Shown: positions 7,841 through 16,712 of the stretch, piece after piece
Numbering within the stretch: the stretch's first letter is position 1
How the letters are laid out: every line of letters begins with the position of its first letter
From: Paracoccus haematequi
GTDB taxonomy: Bacteria > Pseudomonadota > Alphaproteobacteria > Rhodobacterales > Rhodobacteraceae
Direction of reading: 5' to 3'
Assembly: GCA_945881965.1 (NCBI GenBank)
Contig: CAMCVS010000003.1
Span: 248,001-312,000, forward strand
DNA: 64,000 nucleotides
Program-made: the position numbers and the translations under genes
Notes under the pieces: generated by a model
What the model was told of the DNA's origin: nothing
Seen by the model: only the letters and a program-made list of their open reading frames with translations
The model's database searches: none

Positions 7841-9145
7841 ATGATCCCGCGTTATTCCCGCCCCGAGATGGTCAAAATTTGGTCCCCCGAAACCAAATTC
7901 CGCATCTGGTTCGAGATCGAGGCCCATGCCTGCGACGCCATGGCCGATCTGGGCGTGATCCCGCGCGAAAACGCCGAAGCGGTCTGGCGCGCAAAAGACG
8001 TGGAATTTGACGTCGCCCGCATTGACGAAATCGAGGCCGTGACCAAGCACGATGTCATCGCCTTTCTGACCCATCTGGCCGAACATGTGGGCGCGGATGC
8101 CGCGCGGTTCGTGCATCAGGGCATGACGTCATCCGATGTGCTGGACACTTGCCTGAACGTGCAGCTGACCCGCGCTGCCGATCTGTTGATCGCGGATATG
8201 CAGGCGCTTTTGGCGGCGCTCAAACGCCGTGCCTTTGAACACAAACACACCGTCCGCATCGGGCGCAGCCATGGCATCCACGCCGAACCCACGACGATGG
8301 GGCTGACATTCGCGCGGTTCTATGCCGAAATGGACCGTAACCTTGCCCGCCTGCGGCTGGCGCGCACGGAAATCGCCACCGGCGCAATCTCGGGCGCGGT
8401 CGGCACCTTCGCCAACATTGATCCCCGGGTCGAGGAACATGTCTGCGCCCAACTGGGCCTGACCCCGGAACCGATCAGCACGCAGGTCATCCCGCGCGAC
8501 CGCCACGCCATGTTCTTTGCCACGCTGGGCGTCATCGCCAGCAGCATCGAAAACATCGCCATCGAAATCCGCCACATGCAGCGCACCGAAGTGCTGGAGG
8601 CCGAAGAATTCTTTGCCCCCGGCCAAAAGGGCAGTTCTGCCATGCCGCATAAACGCAACCCGGTCTTGTCGGAAAACCTGACCGGGCTGGCGCGATTGGT
8701 GCGCATGGCGGTGATCCCGGCGCTGGAAAACGTGGCGCTGTGGCATGAACGCGACATTTCCCATTCCTCCGTGGAACGTATGATTGCCCCCGACACCACC
8801 ATCACGCTGGATTTCGCACTGGCCCGCCTGACCGGGCTGATCGACAAGCTGGTGATCTATCCCGATACCATGCTGGCCAACATGAACAAATTCCGCGGGC
8901 TGGTGATGTCGCAGCGCGTTCTGCTGGCGCTGACGCAGGCCGGCGTGTCGCGCGAAGATGCCTATACGCTGGTGCAGCGCAACGCGATGAAGGTCTGGGA
9001 ACAGGGCGCAGATTTCCAGACCGAATTGCTTGCAGATGCCGATGTACGCGCCGCCCTCAGTGCCGACCAGATCGCCGAGAAATTCGATCTGGGCTATCAC
9101 ACCAAACATGTGGACACGATTTTCGCCCGCGTGTTCGGGGCATGA
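7841..9145 (+). CDS. purB: adenylosuccinate lyase
   Basis: Catalyses two fumarate eliminations in purine synthesis (SAICAR to AICAR, adenylosuccinate to AMP). The 434 residues carry the fumarase/aspartase-superfamily signature GSSAMPHKRNP, the TSSDVLDT active-site segment and GRSHGIHAEPTTMG. Length and start match the short bacterial form. AAAAGGA lies upstream of the ATG. It is followed by a probable terminator and a separately promoted small gene. Confidence 0.97.
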   Translation: MIPRYSRPEMVKIWSPETKFRIWFEIEAHACDAMADLGVIPRENAEAVWRAKDVEFDVARIDEIEAVTKHDVIAFLTHLAEHVGADAARFVHQGMTSSDVLDTCLNVQLTRAADLLIADMQALLAALKRRAFEHKHTVRIGRSHGIHAEPTTMGLTFARFYAEMDRNLARLRLARTEIATGAISGAVGTFANIDPRVEEHVCAQLGLTPEPISTQVIPRDRHAMFFATLGVIASSIENIAIEIRHMQRTEVLEAEEFFAPGQKGSSAMPHKRNPVLSENLTGLARLVRMAVIPALENVALWHERDISHSSVERMIAPDTTITLDFALARLTGLIDKLVIYPDTMLANMNKFRGLVMSQRVLLALTQAGVSREDAYTLVQRNAMKVWEQGADFQTELLADADVRAALSADQIAEKFDLGYHTKHVDTIFARVFGA

Positions 9146-9151
9146 ATCCGC

Positions 9152-9184
9152 GCCTGCCCGCAAATCAGGCAGGCCGCGATTTTT
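9152..9184 (+). terminator. probable terminator after purB
   Basis: A 7-bp stem GCCTGCC/GGCAGGC (9152-9158 with 9168-9174) is followed after five bases by TTTTT. The offset T-run makes this weaker than the other terminators here. Confidence 0.55.
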
Positions 9185-9209
9185 GCGGCAATTGACCGAA
9201 TTCGTGAAT

Positions 9210-9237
9210 TTGACCGTTCATCGACCCGTGCTATCCT
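9210..9237 (+). promoter_or_regulatory. sigma-70-like promoter for the small secreted protein gene
   Basis: TTGACC (9210-9215), a 16-base spacer and TATCCT (9232-9237) lie about 35 bases before the ATG at 9272, a near-consensus housekeeping promoter by alphaproteobacterial standards. A second TTGACC occurs 18 bases earlier (9192-9197), perhaps part of an operator or an alternative -35. Confidence 0.6.
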
Positions 9238-9271
9238 TCCCTTGCGTAAATCGCCAAACAGGAGAATGGGT

Positions 9272-9424
9272 ATGAAAAAAACTGCACTGATCGCACTCGT
9301 CCTTGCCGCCTTTCCCGCGCTGGTTTCGGCCCAGTGCAGCGACACCAAGCAGGTGATGTCCTGCGCCGCTGGCCTGGTCTGGGACGACGCCACCAAGACC
9401 TGCACCCAGCAAGTCTCAAGCTGA
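9272..9424 (+). CDS. 50-residue secreted cysteine-motif protein
   Basis: A classic signal peptide (KK, hydrophobic core LIALVLAAFPALV, cleavage likely after SA at residue 20) leaves a 30-residue mature peptide with cysteines at 22, 31 and 44. Residues 31-44, CAAGLVWDDATKTC, share nine positions and exact spacing with residues 37-50 of the next gene's product. The spacing C..G..WD...K.C faintly recalls chitin-binding peritrophin modules, but it is far too short to claim one. AGGAG seven bases upstream fixes the ATG at 9272. It has its own promoter and a strong following hairpin, so it may be an abundant monocistronic transcript. Function unknown. Confidence 0.75.
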   Translation: MKKTALIALVLAAFPALVSAQCSDTKQVMSCAAGLVWDDATKTCTQQVSS

Positions 9425-9439
9425 TCCCTTGCATTGCAC

Positions 9440-9475
9440 GAACGGCGGACCGGGTGCCTGCCGGGCCCGCCGTTC
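9440..9475 (+). terminator. stem-loop after the 50-residue secreted protein gene
   Basis: GAACGGCGG (9440-9448) pairs with CCGCCGTTC (9467-9475), with an inner CCGG/CCGG pairing, and is followed by TTCT. It is a strong hairpin with a weak U-tract, so it is likely to attenuate or terminate before the next gene. Confidence 0.6.
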
Positions 9476-9520
9476 TTCTGCAAGCCGTTGATTTCAAACC
9501 GGATATCAAGAAAGCCCGCC

Positions 9521-10057
9521 ATGAAGCACATGTTGTTGTCTGCTCTGCTGATCGCTCTGCCGGGCTTTGCCACCGCCGTTGGCAGCGACGAAACCGCGCC
9601 GCCCAAACCGACCGAGACATCGACCACCTGCACCAAGGGCACGGTGTGGGACGACAAGACCAAATCCTGCGTCGCGCCGTCCCATTCATCGCTGGACGAC
9701 AACGCGCGGTATCGCGCCGTGCGCGAACTGGCCTATGCCGACCGCCCCGCCGATGCACAGGTCGTGCTGGCCGCAATAACGGATCAGAATGACGACCGCG
9801 TTCAGACCTATTGGGCGTTCACATGGCGCAAGCTGGGTCGCGGCGATCTGGCAATGGTGCATTATGACCGCGCGCTGGCGACCAATCCCGACAATATCCT
9901 TGCGCGCAGCTATTTCGGGCAGGCGCTGTTTCTGGCCGGACGGCGGGACGCCGCACTGGCGCAACTGGCGGAAATCCGCGCGCGTGGCGGGGTCGGCACC
10001 TGGGCCGAAGCCGCGCTTGACAGCACGATTACCACCGGGCGCGCGGCGAATTACTAG
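9521..10057 (+). CDS. secreted protein with cysteine motif and TPR-like helices
   Basis: 178 residues. The signal peptide (1-19, ending FATA) leads to a short linker, then CTKGTVWDDKTKSC (37-50), the same motif as in the preceding gene, and then a helical TPR-like region (about 60-165; AFTWRKLGRGDLAMVHYDRAL, with A, G and Y/F at TPR positions). It is probably periplasmic or secreted and protein-binding. Duplication of the motif between neighbours suggests a common partner or origin. The product is unnamed; the tetratricopeptide assignment is moderate. Confidence 0.72.
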   Translation: MKHMLLSALLIALPGFATAVGSDETAPPKPTETSTTCTKGTVWDDKTKSCVAPSHSSLDDNARYRAVRELAYADRPADAQVVLAAITDQNDDRVQTYWAFTWRKLGRGDLAMVHYDRALATNPDNILARSYFGQALFLAGRRDAALAQLAEIRARGGVGTWAEAALDSTITTGRAANY

Positions 10058-10122
10058 GCGGCGAAAGGGTTTGTTCATCCTCTTTGCCTAGGGTTTGCGT
10101 AACCAAGACAACGAGTGAACGC

Positions 10123-11187
10123 ATGACCGCCCTGACCCGGATCGGCCAGATTACCCCGACCGCGCCCGATACGACGGCGCGGTCGCTGTCGCGGCGGCAA
10201 AAGGCCGCCATTATCGTGCGGCTTTTGGCGTCGTCCGGCCACCCGATGGCGCTGGCCGGTCTGCCTGACGATCTGCAATCCGGCCTGACGCAGGCGATGG
10301 CGACGATGCGCCCGGTGGACCGCGCCACGCTGAACGCGGTGGTCGAGGAATTTGCCTCGGAACTCGAAAACCTCGGCCTCAGCTTTCCCGATGGGCTGGC
10401 CGGGGCCTTGTCGGCGCTTGACGGGCAAATCAGCCCCGATACCGCCGCCCGCCTGCGCCGTCAGGCGGGGGTGCGGCAATTGGGCGATCCCTGGACCCGG
10501 CTGCGCGCGCTGCGCCCGGAAGACCTGATGCCCCTGCTGGAAGACGAAAGCGTCGAGGTCGCCGCCGTCGTGCTGTCGAAGCTCGACACTGGAAAAGCCG
10601 CGCAAATGCTGGCCGCGATGCCGGGACCACGCGCGCGCCGCGTCACCTATGCCATCGCGCAGACCGGCGCGGTGACGCCCGACGCGGTGGACCGGATCGG
10701 CATCAGCCTGATCGCACAACTGGATTCGCGGCCCGAACGCGCCTTTACCGACACGCCCGAAACCCGTGTCGGTGCGATTCTGAACCATTCCCCGGCGCTG
10801 ACCCGCGATGCCGTGCTGGCCGGTCTGGATGAAACCGACCACGCCTTTGCCGAAAAGGTGCGCCGCGCGCTGTTTACCTTTCCCGATATCCCGGCCCGCC
10901 TGTCGCCGCGCGATGTGCCCCGCATCACCCGCGCGGTGGATCAGGATGTGCTGGTGACCGCGCTTGCGGGCGCTGTGGCCGATGATACGCGCCCGGTGGC
11001 CGAATTCATCCTGTCCAGCATGTCGGGCCGCATGGCCGACGCGCTGCGCGAACAGGTGACCGAAAAGGGCACGGTCAAGACCAAGCAGGCAGAAGAGGCG
11101 ATGGCGGCCATCGTGCAGGCCGTCCGCGCGATGGAGGCCGCGGGCGAAATCCGCCTGACCCAGCCAGAAGAGGACAGCCCGGATTGA
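10123..11187 (+). CDS. FliG-like flagellar motor switch protein
   Basis: 354 residues. N-terminal SRRQKAAIIVRLLASSG matches the FliG start. The middle segment EDLMPLLEDESVEVAAVVLSKL corresponds to the armadillo region, with the EHPQ motif reduced to EDES. The C-terminal torque domain runs from about 235 to 340 (AEKVRRALFTF, ITRAVDQDVLVTALAGA, MSGRMADALREQV). Most charged residues of the torque helix seem present, but the sequence is divergent. No other flagellar gene is in the window, so it may be the organism's only FliG, displaced from its operon, or a second divergent copy. The ATG at 10123 has only a weak GAG upstream. Confidence 0.75.
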   Translation: MTALTRIGQITPTAPDTTARSLSRRQKAAIIVRLLASSGHPMALAGLPDDLQSGLTQAMATMRPVDRATLNAVVEEFASELENLGLSFPDGLAGALSALDGQISPDTAARLRRQAGVRQLGDPWTRLRALRPEDLMPLLEDESVEVAAVVLSKLDTGKAAQMLAAMPGPRARRVTYAIAQTGAVTPDAVDRIGISLIAQLDSRPERAFTDTPETRVGAILNHSPALTRDAVLAGLDETDHAFAEKVRRALFTFPDIPARLSPRDVPRITRAVDQDVLVTALAGAVADDTRPVAEFILSSMSGRMADALREQVTEKGTVKTKQAEEAMAAIVQAVRAMEAAGEIRLTQPEEDSPD

Positions 11188-11280
11188 TCTGACGGGCGGC
11201 GCGACGCATCCCCCTTTACGGCACTGGACCCGGCCCGCATAACGCGATACTTCACACGTTAAGCATAAGGAGGCCGCCGG

Positions 11281-12168
11281 ATGCCAGTCATGACCCCCCT
11301 TGCCTGGTGGCAGGCCCTGCCGCCCAAGGCGCGGGCGGTGCTGCTGATGATCACGGCGGTCACATTGTTTTCCGTAATGGACGCCTGCGCCAAGGCGCTT
11401 GGCGCGCGCACCGGCCCGGTGCCTGCGATCTGGGCGCGCTATCTGGGGCAAACGCTGGTGGTGCTGATCATCGTGGCCCCGCGCCTGCGTCAGGTCATCC
11501 GCACCGCGCATCCGCGGATCCAACTGTTGCGCTCGGTGCTGTTGATGTGCGGCACCACGTTGTTTTTCATATCGGTCACGCAGTTGGACCTCGCCGTGGC
11601 CACCGCGATCATGAACATCAACCCCGTGCTGATCACGCTGGGGGCGGCGCTGTTTCTGGGCGAAAAGATCGGCCTGCGCCGCGCCGTCGGCATCGGGGTG
11701 GCGCTGCTGGGCGCGCTGGTTATCATCCGCCCCGGCATGGGAGTGTTTCAACCCGCCGCCTTGCTGCCCGTCGCCGCCGCGCTGGTCTATTCCGGCTATA
11801 ACCTTGCCACGCGGTTCGTGCGCCGTGACGATAGCTGGACGTCGCTCTTGTACACGGCCGGGTTCGGCACAGTGGTCATGTCGGTTGCGGTGCCGTTTTT
11901 CTGGGTGCCGCCGGATGGCATCGCCATCGCGCTGATGCTGGCGATTGCGGCGGCGGGCACCACCTCGCAGATTTGCCTCATTCGCGCGCTGTCACTGGGC
12001 GAGGCGGGGATGCTGGCCCCCTTCGCCTATGTCGGGCTGTTGTCGGCCACGATGATCGGGGCGGTGGTGTTTGACGAATGGCCGGATATCTGGACGTGGG
12101 TGGGCGGGGCGATGATCGTCGGCGCGGGGCTGTATGTCTGGGCGCGCGAAATGCGCGCGAAAGCGTGA
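11281..12168 (+). CDS. EamA-family (DMT) transporter
   Basis: 295-residue inner-membrane protein with ten predicted spans in two EamA repeats (about 15-145 and 155-290). The first repeat contains ITAVTLFSVMDACAKALG and ends at a LGALVIIRPG motif typical of the drug/metabolite transporter superfamily. Substrate not predictable. A strong AAGGAGG site precedes the ATG. It is convergent with the DUF1223 gene, with 11 bases between. Confidence 0.9.
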   Translation: MPVMTPLAWWQALPPKARAVLLMITAVTLFSVMDACAKALGARTGPVPAIWARYLGQTLVVLIIVAPRLRQVIRTAHPRIQLLRSVLLMCGTTLFFISVTQLDLAVATAIMNINPVLITLGAALFLGEKIGLRRAVGIGVALLGALVIIRPGMGVFQPAALLPVAAALVYSGYNLATRFVRRDDSWTSLLYTAGFGTVVMSVAVPFFWVPPDGIAIALMLAIAAAGTTSQICLIRALSLGEAGMLAPFAYVGLLSATMIGAVVFDEWPDIWTWVGGAMIVGAGLYVWAREMRAKA

Positions 12169-12179
12169 AGCCGCGCGCC

Positions 12180-12908
12180 TTAACGCAGCTGTGCCACCGC
12201 CTCGATCGCCCCCGGCCCCGGATGTTGCAGGATCACCACCACCGGCTCGGACCCCGCCATAGCCTGCGTCAATGCCAGGGCCGCGCGGCCATCCCATTGC
12301 CCCACAATCTGCCAATCGGTCACGATATTGGTATAATCCAACACCCGCCCGGCGTTTTCGCCGCGTTTGACTTCGACCTGCGCCGAGGGGCGATAGCGGA
12401 TCACCTGCACGTTCAGCGGCGGCGCAAAGGCCGCGCCGCTGGTGGCACGGATCGTCATGGTCCCCGCCGCGCGTTCGACGGCAAGGGTCACCTGCCGCGC
12501 GCGCTTGGCATCTGCTGCGATCAGATCGGCCACATCGCGCGGGTGGGTTCCCACCACATCATGCAGACCCCCCACCACCATCTGCGGCGTATAGATCGTG
12601 CGCTGTCGCATCGCGTGGGCATAGGATTTCTGCCGCGCGGTGTAACGCGGATTGGCAAAAATATCCTTCCAGCCGATGTAATCCCAGTAATCGACATGCA
12701 GCGCGAGCGGCAGCACGTCCGACCGCTTGGCAAGTTCGCGCAACAGCGCGTCCGCAGGCGGGCAGGACGAACAGCCCTGCGAGGTGTACAATTCGACCAC
12801 CACAGGCCCGCGATCCTGCGCCATTGCGCTGTGTGAGGCGAAGCTGGCAAAAAACGCAGCAAAAACTGCCTGCCACACTGGCCGTGCCCATCGTCCGCTG
12901 CGTCGCAT
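12180..12908 (-). CDS. DUF1223 thioredoxin-fold exported protein
   Basis: 242 residues with a signal peptide (cleavage near ASHSAMA-Q, residue 30) and a DUF1223 domain. VVVELYTSQGCSSCPPAD carries a Cys46-x-x-Cys49 pair in a thioredoxin-like context, followed by HVDYWDYIGWKD and TPQMVVGG. The family is periplasmic and probably redox-active; a specific substrate is not known. The start codon is preceded by AGGCAGG. It is divergent from acnA, and the gap contains a perfect 9-bp inverted repeat. Confidence 0.85.
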   Translation of the reverse strand: MRRSGRWARPVWQAVFAAFFASFASHSAMAQDRGPVVVELYTSQGCSSCPPADALLRELAKRSDVLPLALHVDYWDYIGWKDIFANPRYTARQKSYAHAMRQRTIYTPQMVVGGLHDVVGTHPRDVADLIAADAKRARQVTLAVERAAGTMTIRATSGAAFAPPLNVQVIRYRPSAQVEVKRGENAGRVLDYTNIVTDWQIVGQWDGRAALALTQAMAGSEPVVVILQHPGPGAIEAVAQLR

Positions 12909-12919
12909 ATGCCTGCCTT

Positions 12920-12952
12920 TTTGCGTTATTCTGTTGGGTTATCTAACGCAAA
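12920..12952. promoter_or_regulatory. 9-bp inverted repeat, candidate operator
   Basis: TTTGCGTTA (12920-12928) and TAACGCAAA (12944-12952) are perfect inverted copies with 15 bases between, centre to centre 24 bases. The site lies just upstream of the DUF1223 gene and about 185 bases upstream of acnA. There is no U-tract, so it is more like a dimeric regulator site than a terminator. A second imperfect palindrome, GGTGTACATCGGTATACC, lies at 13016-13032, nearer acnA. Confidence 0.5.
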
Positions 12953-13136
12953 GTGCGACTGAAACGCCAATCAAGGTTTTGCGAGAGTGCGGCATTGTAA
13001 CGCTGCGGCGCAAATGGTGTACATCGGTATACCTTTCTGTCTTGCCCCTCTTGATCGGATGCCGTCATGGTGGCAGAGAGAGGTGAAAGCGCCCTTAATC
13101 CGCATCCCCCAAACCGCCATCATTCATGAGGTCTCC

Positions 13137-15827
13137 ATGACGATCACCGTCGGACACGACACCGCCAAGACCCGCCGCAGCCTGACCGTGGGCGCGCAGG
13201 TGCTGGACTTTTATTCGATCCCGGCGGCGCAGGACTCGGGCCTGGGCGATTTCTCGCGCCTGCCTGCCGCGCTAAAGGTGGTGCTGGAAAACATGCTGCG
13301 CTTCGAAGACGGCGGGCGCACTGTGTCGGTCGAGGATATCCGCGCCTTCGCGCAATGGGCCATCCAGGGCGGCCAGAACCCGCGCGAGATCGCCTATCGC
13401 CCCGCGCGCGTGCTGATGCAGGATTTCACCGGCGTGCCGGCGGTGGTTGACTTGGCCGCGATGCGCGACGGGATCAAGGGTCTGGGCGGTGACGCGCAGA
13501 AAATCAACCCGCTGAACCCGGTCGATCTGGTCATCGACCATTCGGTGATGATCGACGAATTTGGCAATCCGCGCGCGTTCCAGATGAACGTGGACCGCGA
13601 ATATGAACGTAACATCGAACGCTATGTGTTCCTGAAATGGGGCCAGAAGGCGTTCAACAATTTCCGCGTTGTGCCGCCCGGAACCGGCATCTGCCATCAG
13701 GTCAACCTGGAATATCTGGCGCAGACCGTGTGGTCGGATGTCGATCAGACCGGCGCGATGGTGGCCTATCCTGACACGCTGGTCGGCACCGACAGCCATA
13801 CCACCATGGTCAACGGTCTGGCCGTCCTTGGCTGGGGTGTCGGCGGGATCGAGGCCGAGGCCGCGATGCTGGGTCAACCCGTGTCGATGCTGATCCCCGA
13901 GGTTGTGGGCTTCAAGCTGACAGGCAGCATGGTCGAAGGCACCACCGCCACCGATCTGGTGCTGAAAGTGGTGCAGATGCTGCGGTCGCATGGCGTGGTG
14001 AACAAGTTCGTTGAGTTTTTCGGTGACGGTCTGGATCGCCTGCCGCTGGCGGATCGCGCCACTATCGCCAACATGGCCCCCGAATATGGCGCGACCTGCG
14101 GCTTCTTCCCGATCGACGGGGAAACCCTGCGCTTCCTGCGCCAGACGGGCCGCGACGAGGACCGCATCGCGTTGGTCGAAGCCTATGCCAAGGCCAATGG
14201 CATGTGGCGCGGCGACGATTACGCGCCGGTCTATACCTCGACTCTGGAACTGGACATGGGCACCATCGTGCCCGCGATTTCGGGGCCCAAACGCCCGCAG
14301 GACTGGCTGCCCCTGACCAATGCCAAGGCCGGTTTCGCGCATGAGATGGAAACCAGCTTCAAGCGCCCGCTGGACAAGGTGGTCGCGGTTGAGGGGCAGG
14401 ACTACACCATGTCCTCGGGCAAGGTGGTGATCGCGTCGATCACGTCCTGCACCAACACCTCGAACCCCTATGTGATGATCGCCGCCGGTCTGGTGGCGCG
14501 CAAGGCGCGCGCGCTGGGTTTGACGTCGAAGCCGTGGGTAAAAACCTCGCTCGCCCCCGGATCGCAGGTCGTCACCGAGTATCTGGAGGCCGCGAACCTG
14601 CAAGCCGATCTGGACGCCGTGGGATTCAACCTTGTGGGTTATGGCTGCACCACCTGCATCGGCAATTCGGGCCCGCTGGACCCGGCGATTTCCAAGGCGA
14701 TCAGCGAAGGCGATCTGGTCGCCACCGCCGTGCTGTCGGGCAACCGCAACTTTGAAGGCCGGATTTCGCCCGACGTGCGCGCCAATTACCTCGCCTCGCC
14801 GCCCCTCGTGGTGGCCTATGCGCTGGCAGGCGACATGAACATCGACATCACCACCGAACCCCTGGGCATGGGCACCAACGGCCCGGTCTATCTGAAAGAC
14901 GTCTGGCCCACGAATGCCGAAATCGCCGATCTGGTCGAAAAGACCGTGACCCGCGAAGCCTTCCAGAAGAAATACGCCGATGTGTTCAAGGGCGATGCCA
15001 AGTGGCAGGCGGTCGAAATAACCGATTCGGAAACCTATGACTGGCCCGCATCGTCCACCTATATCCAGAATCCGCCCTATTTCCGGGGCATGGGCGCGGA
15101 AAAGGGCGCGATCCACAACATCACCGGCGCGCGGATTCTTGGCATCTTTGGCGACATGATCACCACGGACCACATCAGCCCGGCCGGGTCGTTCAAGGAC
15201 ACCACCCCCGCCGGTCGCTATCTGGTGGACCGGCAGGTCGCGCCGCGTGAATTCAACAGCTACGGCGCACGGCGCGGCAATCACGAGGTGATGATGCGCG
15301 GCACACTGGCCAACATCCGCATCAAGAACGAGATGCTGCCGGGCGTCGAGGGCGGCTATACCCTTGCCCCCGACGGCACGCAGGCGTCGATCTTTGACGC
15401 CTCGATGGCGTGGCAGGCGCAGGGCACGCCCTTGGTGATCTTTGCGGGCATTGAATACGGCGCGGGGTCATCGCGTGACTGGGCGGCCAAGGGCACCGCG
15501 CTGTTGGGCGTCAAGGCGGTGATCGCCGAATCGTTCGAGCGCATCCACCGCTCGAACCTTGTTGGCATGGGTGTGATCCCGTTCGAATTTACCGGCGGCG
15601 ACACCCGCAAATCGCTGGGCCTGAAGGGCGACGAGGTGGTGCGCATCGACGGGCTTGACGGCGTTCTGGTTCCGCTCAGCAACGTGCCCTGCACGATCAC
15701 CTATGCCGACGGCTCTGAGAAAACCATTCAGATCAAGTGCCGCATCGACACCGAAATCGAGGTTGAATACGTCGAAAACGGCGGCGTGTTGCAATATGTG
15801 CTGCGCAATCTGGCGAAATCGGCCTGA
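13137..15827 (+). CDS. acnA: aconitate hydratase A
   Basis: Interconverts citrate and isocitrate in the TCA cycle with a [4Fe-4S] cluster. The 896-residue protein has cluster cysteines at about 438 ([11 protein letters not shown]), 504 and 507 ([12 protein letters not shown]). Swivel-domain motifs such as [16 protein letters not shown] contain the catalytic serine region. I chose the ATG at 13137 because GAGG sits six bases upstream and the product then matches the usual AcnA length. The open frame extends 50 codons further upstream through non-conserved sequence. It is followed by a strong terminator. Confidence 0.97.
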   Translation: MTITVGHDTAKTRRSLTVGAQVLDFYSIPAAQDSGLGDFSRLPAALKVVLENMLRFEDGGRTVSVEDIRAFAQWAIQGGQNPREIAYRPARVLMQDFTGVPAVVDLAAMRDGIKGLGGDAQKINPLNPVDLVIDHSVMIDEFGNPRAFQMNVDREYERNIERYVFLKWGQKAFNNFRVVPPGTGICHQVNLEYLAQTVWSDVDQTGAMVAYPDTLVGTDSHTTMVNGLAVLGWGVGGIEAEAAMLGQPVSMLIPEVVGFKLTGSMVEGTTATDLVLKVVQMLRSHGVVNKFVEFFGDGLDRLPLADRATIANMAPEYGATCGFFPIDGETLRFLRQTGRDEDRIALVEAYAKANGMWRGDDYAPVYTSTLELDMGTIVPAISGPKRPQDWLPLTNAKAGFAHEMETSFKRPLDKVVAVEGQDYTMSSGKVVIASITSCTNTSNPYVMIAAGLVARKARALGLTSKPWVKTSLAPGSQVVTEYLEAANLQADLDAVGFNLVGYGCTTCIGNSGPLDPAISKAISEGDLVATAVLSGNRNFEGRISPDVRANYLASPPLVVAYALAGDMNIDITTEPLGMGTNGPVYLKDVWPTNAEIADLVEKTVTREAFQKKYADVFKGDAKWQAVEITDSETYDWPASSTYIQNPPYFRGMGAEKGAIHNITGARILGIFGDMITTDHISPAGSFKDTTPAGRYLVDRQVAPREFNSYGARRGNHEVMMRGTLANIRIKNEMLPGVEGGYTLAPDGTQASIFDASMAWQAQGTPLVIFAGIEYGAGSSRDWAAKGTALLGVKAVIAESFERIHRSNLVGMGVIPFEFTGGDTRKSLGLKGDEVVRIDGLDGVLVPLSNVPCTITYADGSEKTIQIKCRIDTEIEVEYVENGGVLQYVLRNLAKSA

Positions 15828-15859
15828 CAGCCTGCAAATACGCAAGATCCAGACGAAAG

Positions 15860-15886
15860 GGCCCCGGCGAAAACCGGGGCCTTTTT
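15860..15886 (+). terminator. intrinsic terminator after acnA
   Basis: GGCCCCGG (15860-15867) pairs with CCGGGGCC (15874-15881) around a CGAAAA loop, followed by TTTTT. Confidence 0.93.
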
Positions 15887-15935
15887 CTTGCCAACGCTAA
15901 CGCTGCCTTAACCAGTTTGCGCGCAAGGTGACGGC

Positions 15936-16034
15936 ATGATCCTGCGCCGCCTCCTCACCCGCTCTCCCCTGCCGCTTGCGGAAACCGCAGCGGTGATCGT
16001 GGCCATCCTGTGGATGTTGTCCGCCTCGGGTTAG
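15936..16034 (+). CDS. 32-residue single-span micropeptide, putative
   Basis: Short frame beginning MILRRLLTRSPLPL, then a hydrophobic stretch AAVIVAILWMLSASG to the stop. It has AAGG seven bases before the ATG, a basic N-terminus and one membrane helix, all features of real small membrane proteins. It is separated from acnA by a terminator and overlaps the end of ccmG (opposite strand) by four bases. Whether it is translated is unproven. Confidence 0.45.
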   Translation: MILRRLLTRSPLPLAETAAVIVAILWMLSASG

Positions 16035-16564
16035 CGGGCGGCGGCAATGGCGGGGCGCAGGGTGCCTTCGACGACGCGCTCGGTAATCGGCCCCGCATGG
16101 CGCAACAGGATGCGCCCCTCGCCGTCGATCAGATAGGTTTCGGGCACCCCATACAGCCCCCACATCAGCCCCATCCGCCCGGTCGCATCCGCGCCCATCT
16201 TTTCAAACGGATTGCCCAGCTCGTCCAGAAACGCCTGCGCCTTGGCGGGCGTGTCCTTGTAGTTGACGCCATAGATCGGCACGCCCTCGCCCGCGAGCTT
16301 GATCAGGCTGGGATGTTCCGCGCGGCACGGCGCGCACCACGACGCCCAGAAATTCACCAGCTTGACGCGGCCATCGCGCAAATCCGCATCCGTCAGCACC
16401 GCCCCCGCCCCAAGCGCCACCACCTCGACCGCAGGCGCGGGTTTTCCCGCCAAGGCGCTTGGCAACTGGTCGGGGTTGTCCCGCGCCATGCCCCAGACGA
16501 ACATCGCGGCGATCCCGGCAAAGATCACCGGCGGCAAGAATATCAGCGGCGACACCCTAGCCAT
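16031..16564 (-). CDS. ccmG: cytochrome c maturation thioredoxin CcmG/DsbE
   Basis: Membrane-anchored periplasmic thiol:disulfide oxidoreductase that reduces apocytochrome c haem-binding cysteines. 177 residues: N-terminal span (about 7-25), then a thioredoxin fold with Cys77-x-x-Cys80 in FWASWCAPCRAEHP and the cis-proline region YGVPETYLID. The ATG at 16564 overlaps the ccmD end by eight bases. It is the last gene of ccmABCDG; ccmE, ccmF and ccmH are not in the window. Confidence 0.95.
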   Translation of the reverse strand: MARVSPLIFLPPVIFAGIAAMFVWGMARDNPDQLPSALAGKPAPAVEVVALGAGAVLTDADLRDGRVKLVNFWASWCAPCRAEHPSLIKLAGEGVPIYGVNYKDTPAKAQAFLDELGNPFEKMGADATGRMGLMWGLYGVPETYLIDGEGRILLRHAGPITERVVEGTLRPAIAAAR

Positions 16565-16712
16565 TGCGCTTGATCCTTGCCTCGACCGCGTCCAGCGCTG
16601 CTTTCGCACTGCGCGCGCGCCAGACCGACACCGCCACCAGCGCCACGATCAACACCAGCGACACCGCATAAGACGCCATCACCTCGGTGGCGTATTTCCC
16701 CAGATCAGGCAT
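16557..16712 (-). CDS. ccmD: haem exporter protein CcmD
   Basis: 51-residue single-span protein (MPDLGKYATEVMASYAVSLV start, then hydrophobic core and basic WRARSAKAALD tail). CcmD helps release holo-CcmE from CcmC and the CcmAB ATPase. Identification rests on size, topology and position between ccmC and ccmG. Its start overlaps the ccmC stop by one base (TGATG). Confidence 0.9.
   Translation of the reverse strand: MPDLGKYATEVMASYAVSLVLIVALVAVSVWRARSAKAALDAVEARIKRNG

Noticed and set aside
12987-13136. 50-codon upstream extension of acnA
   Set aside because: Non-conserved sequence, no ribosome site; the ATG at 13137 has GAGG and gives normal AcnA length.
13272-15284. 670-codon open frame antisense to acnA
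   Set aside because: A GC-bias shadow of a conserved aconitase, with no ribosome site or domain.
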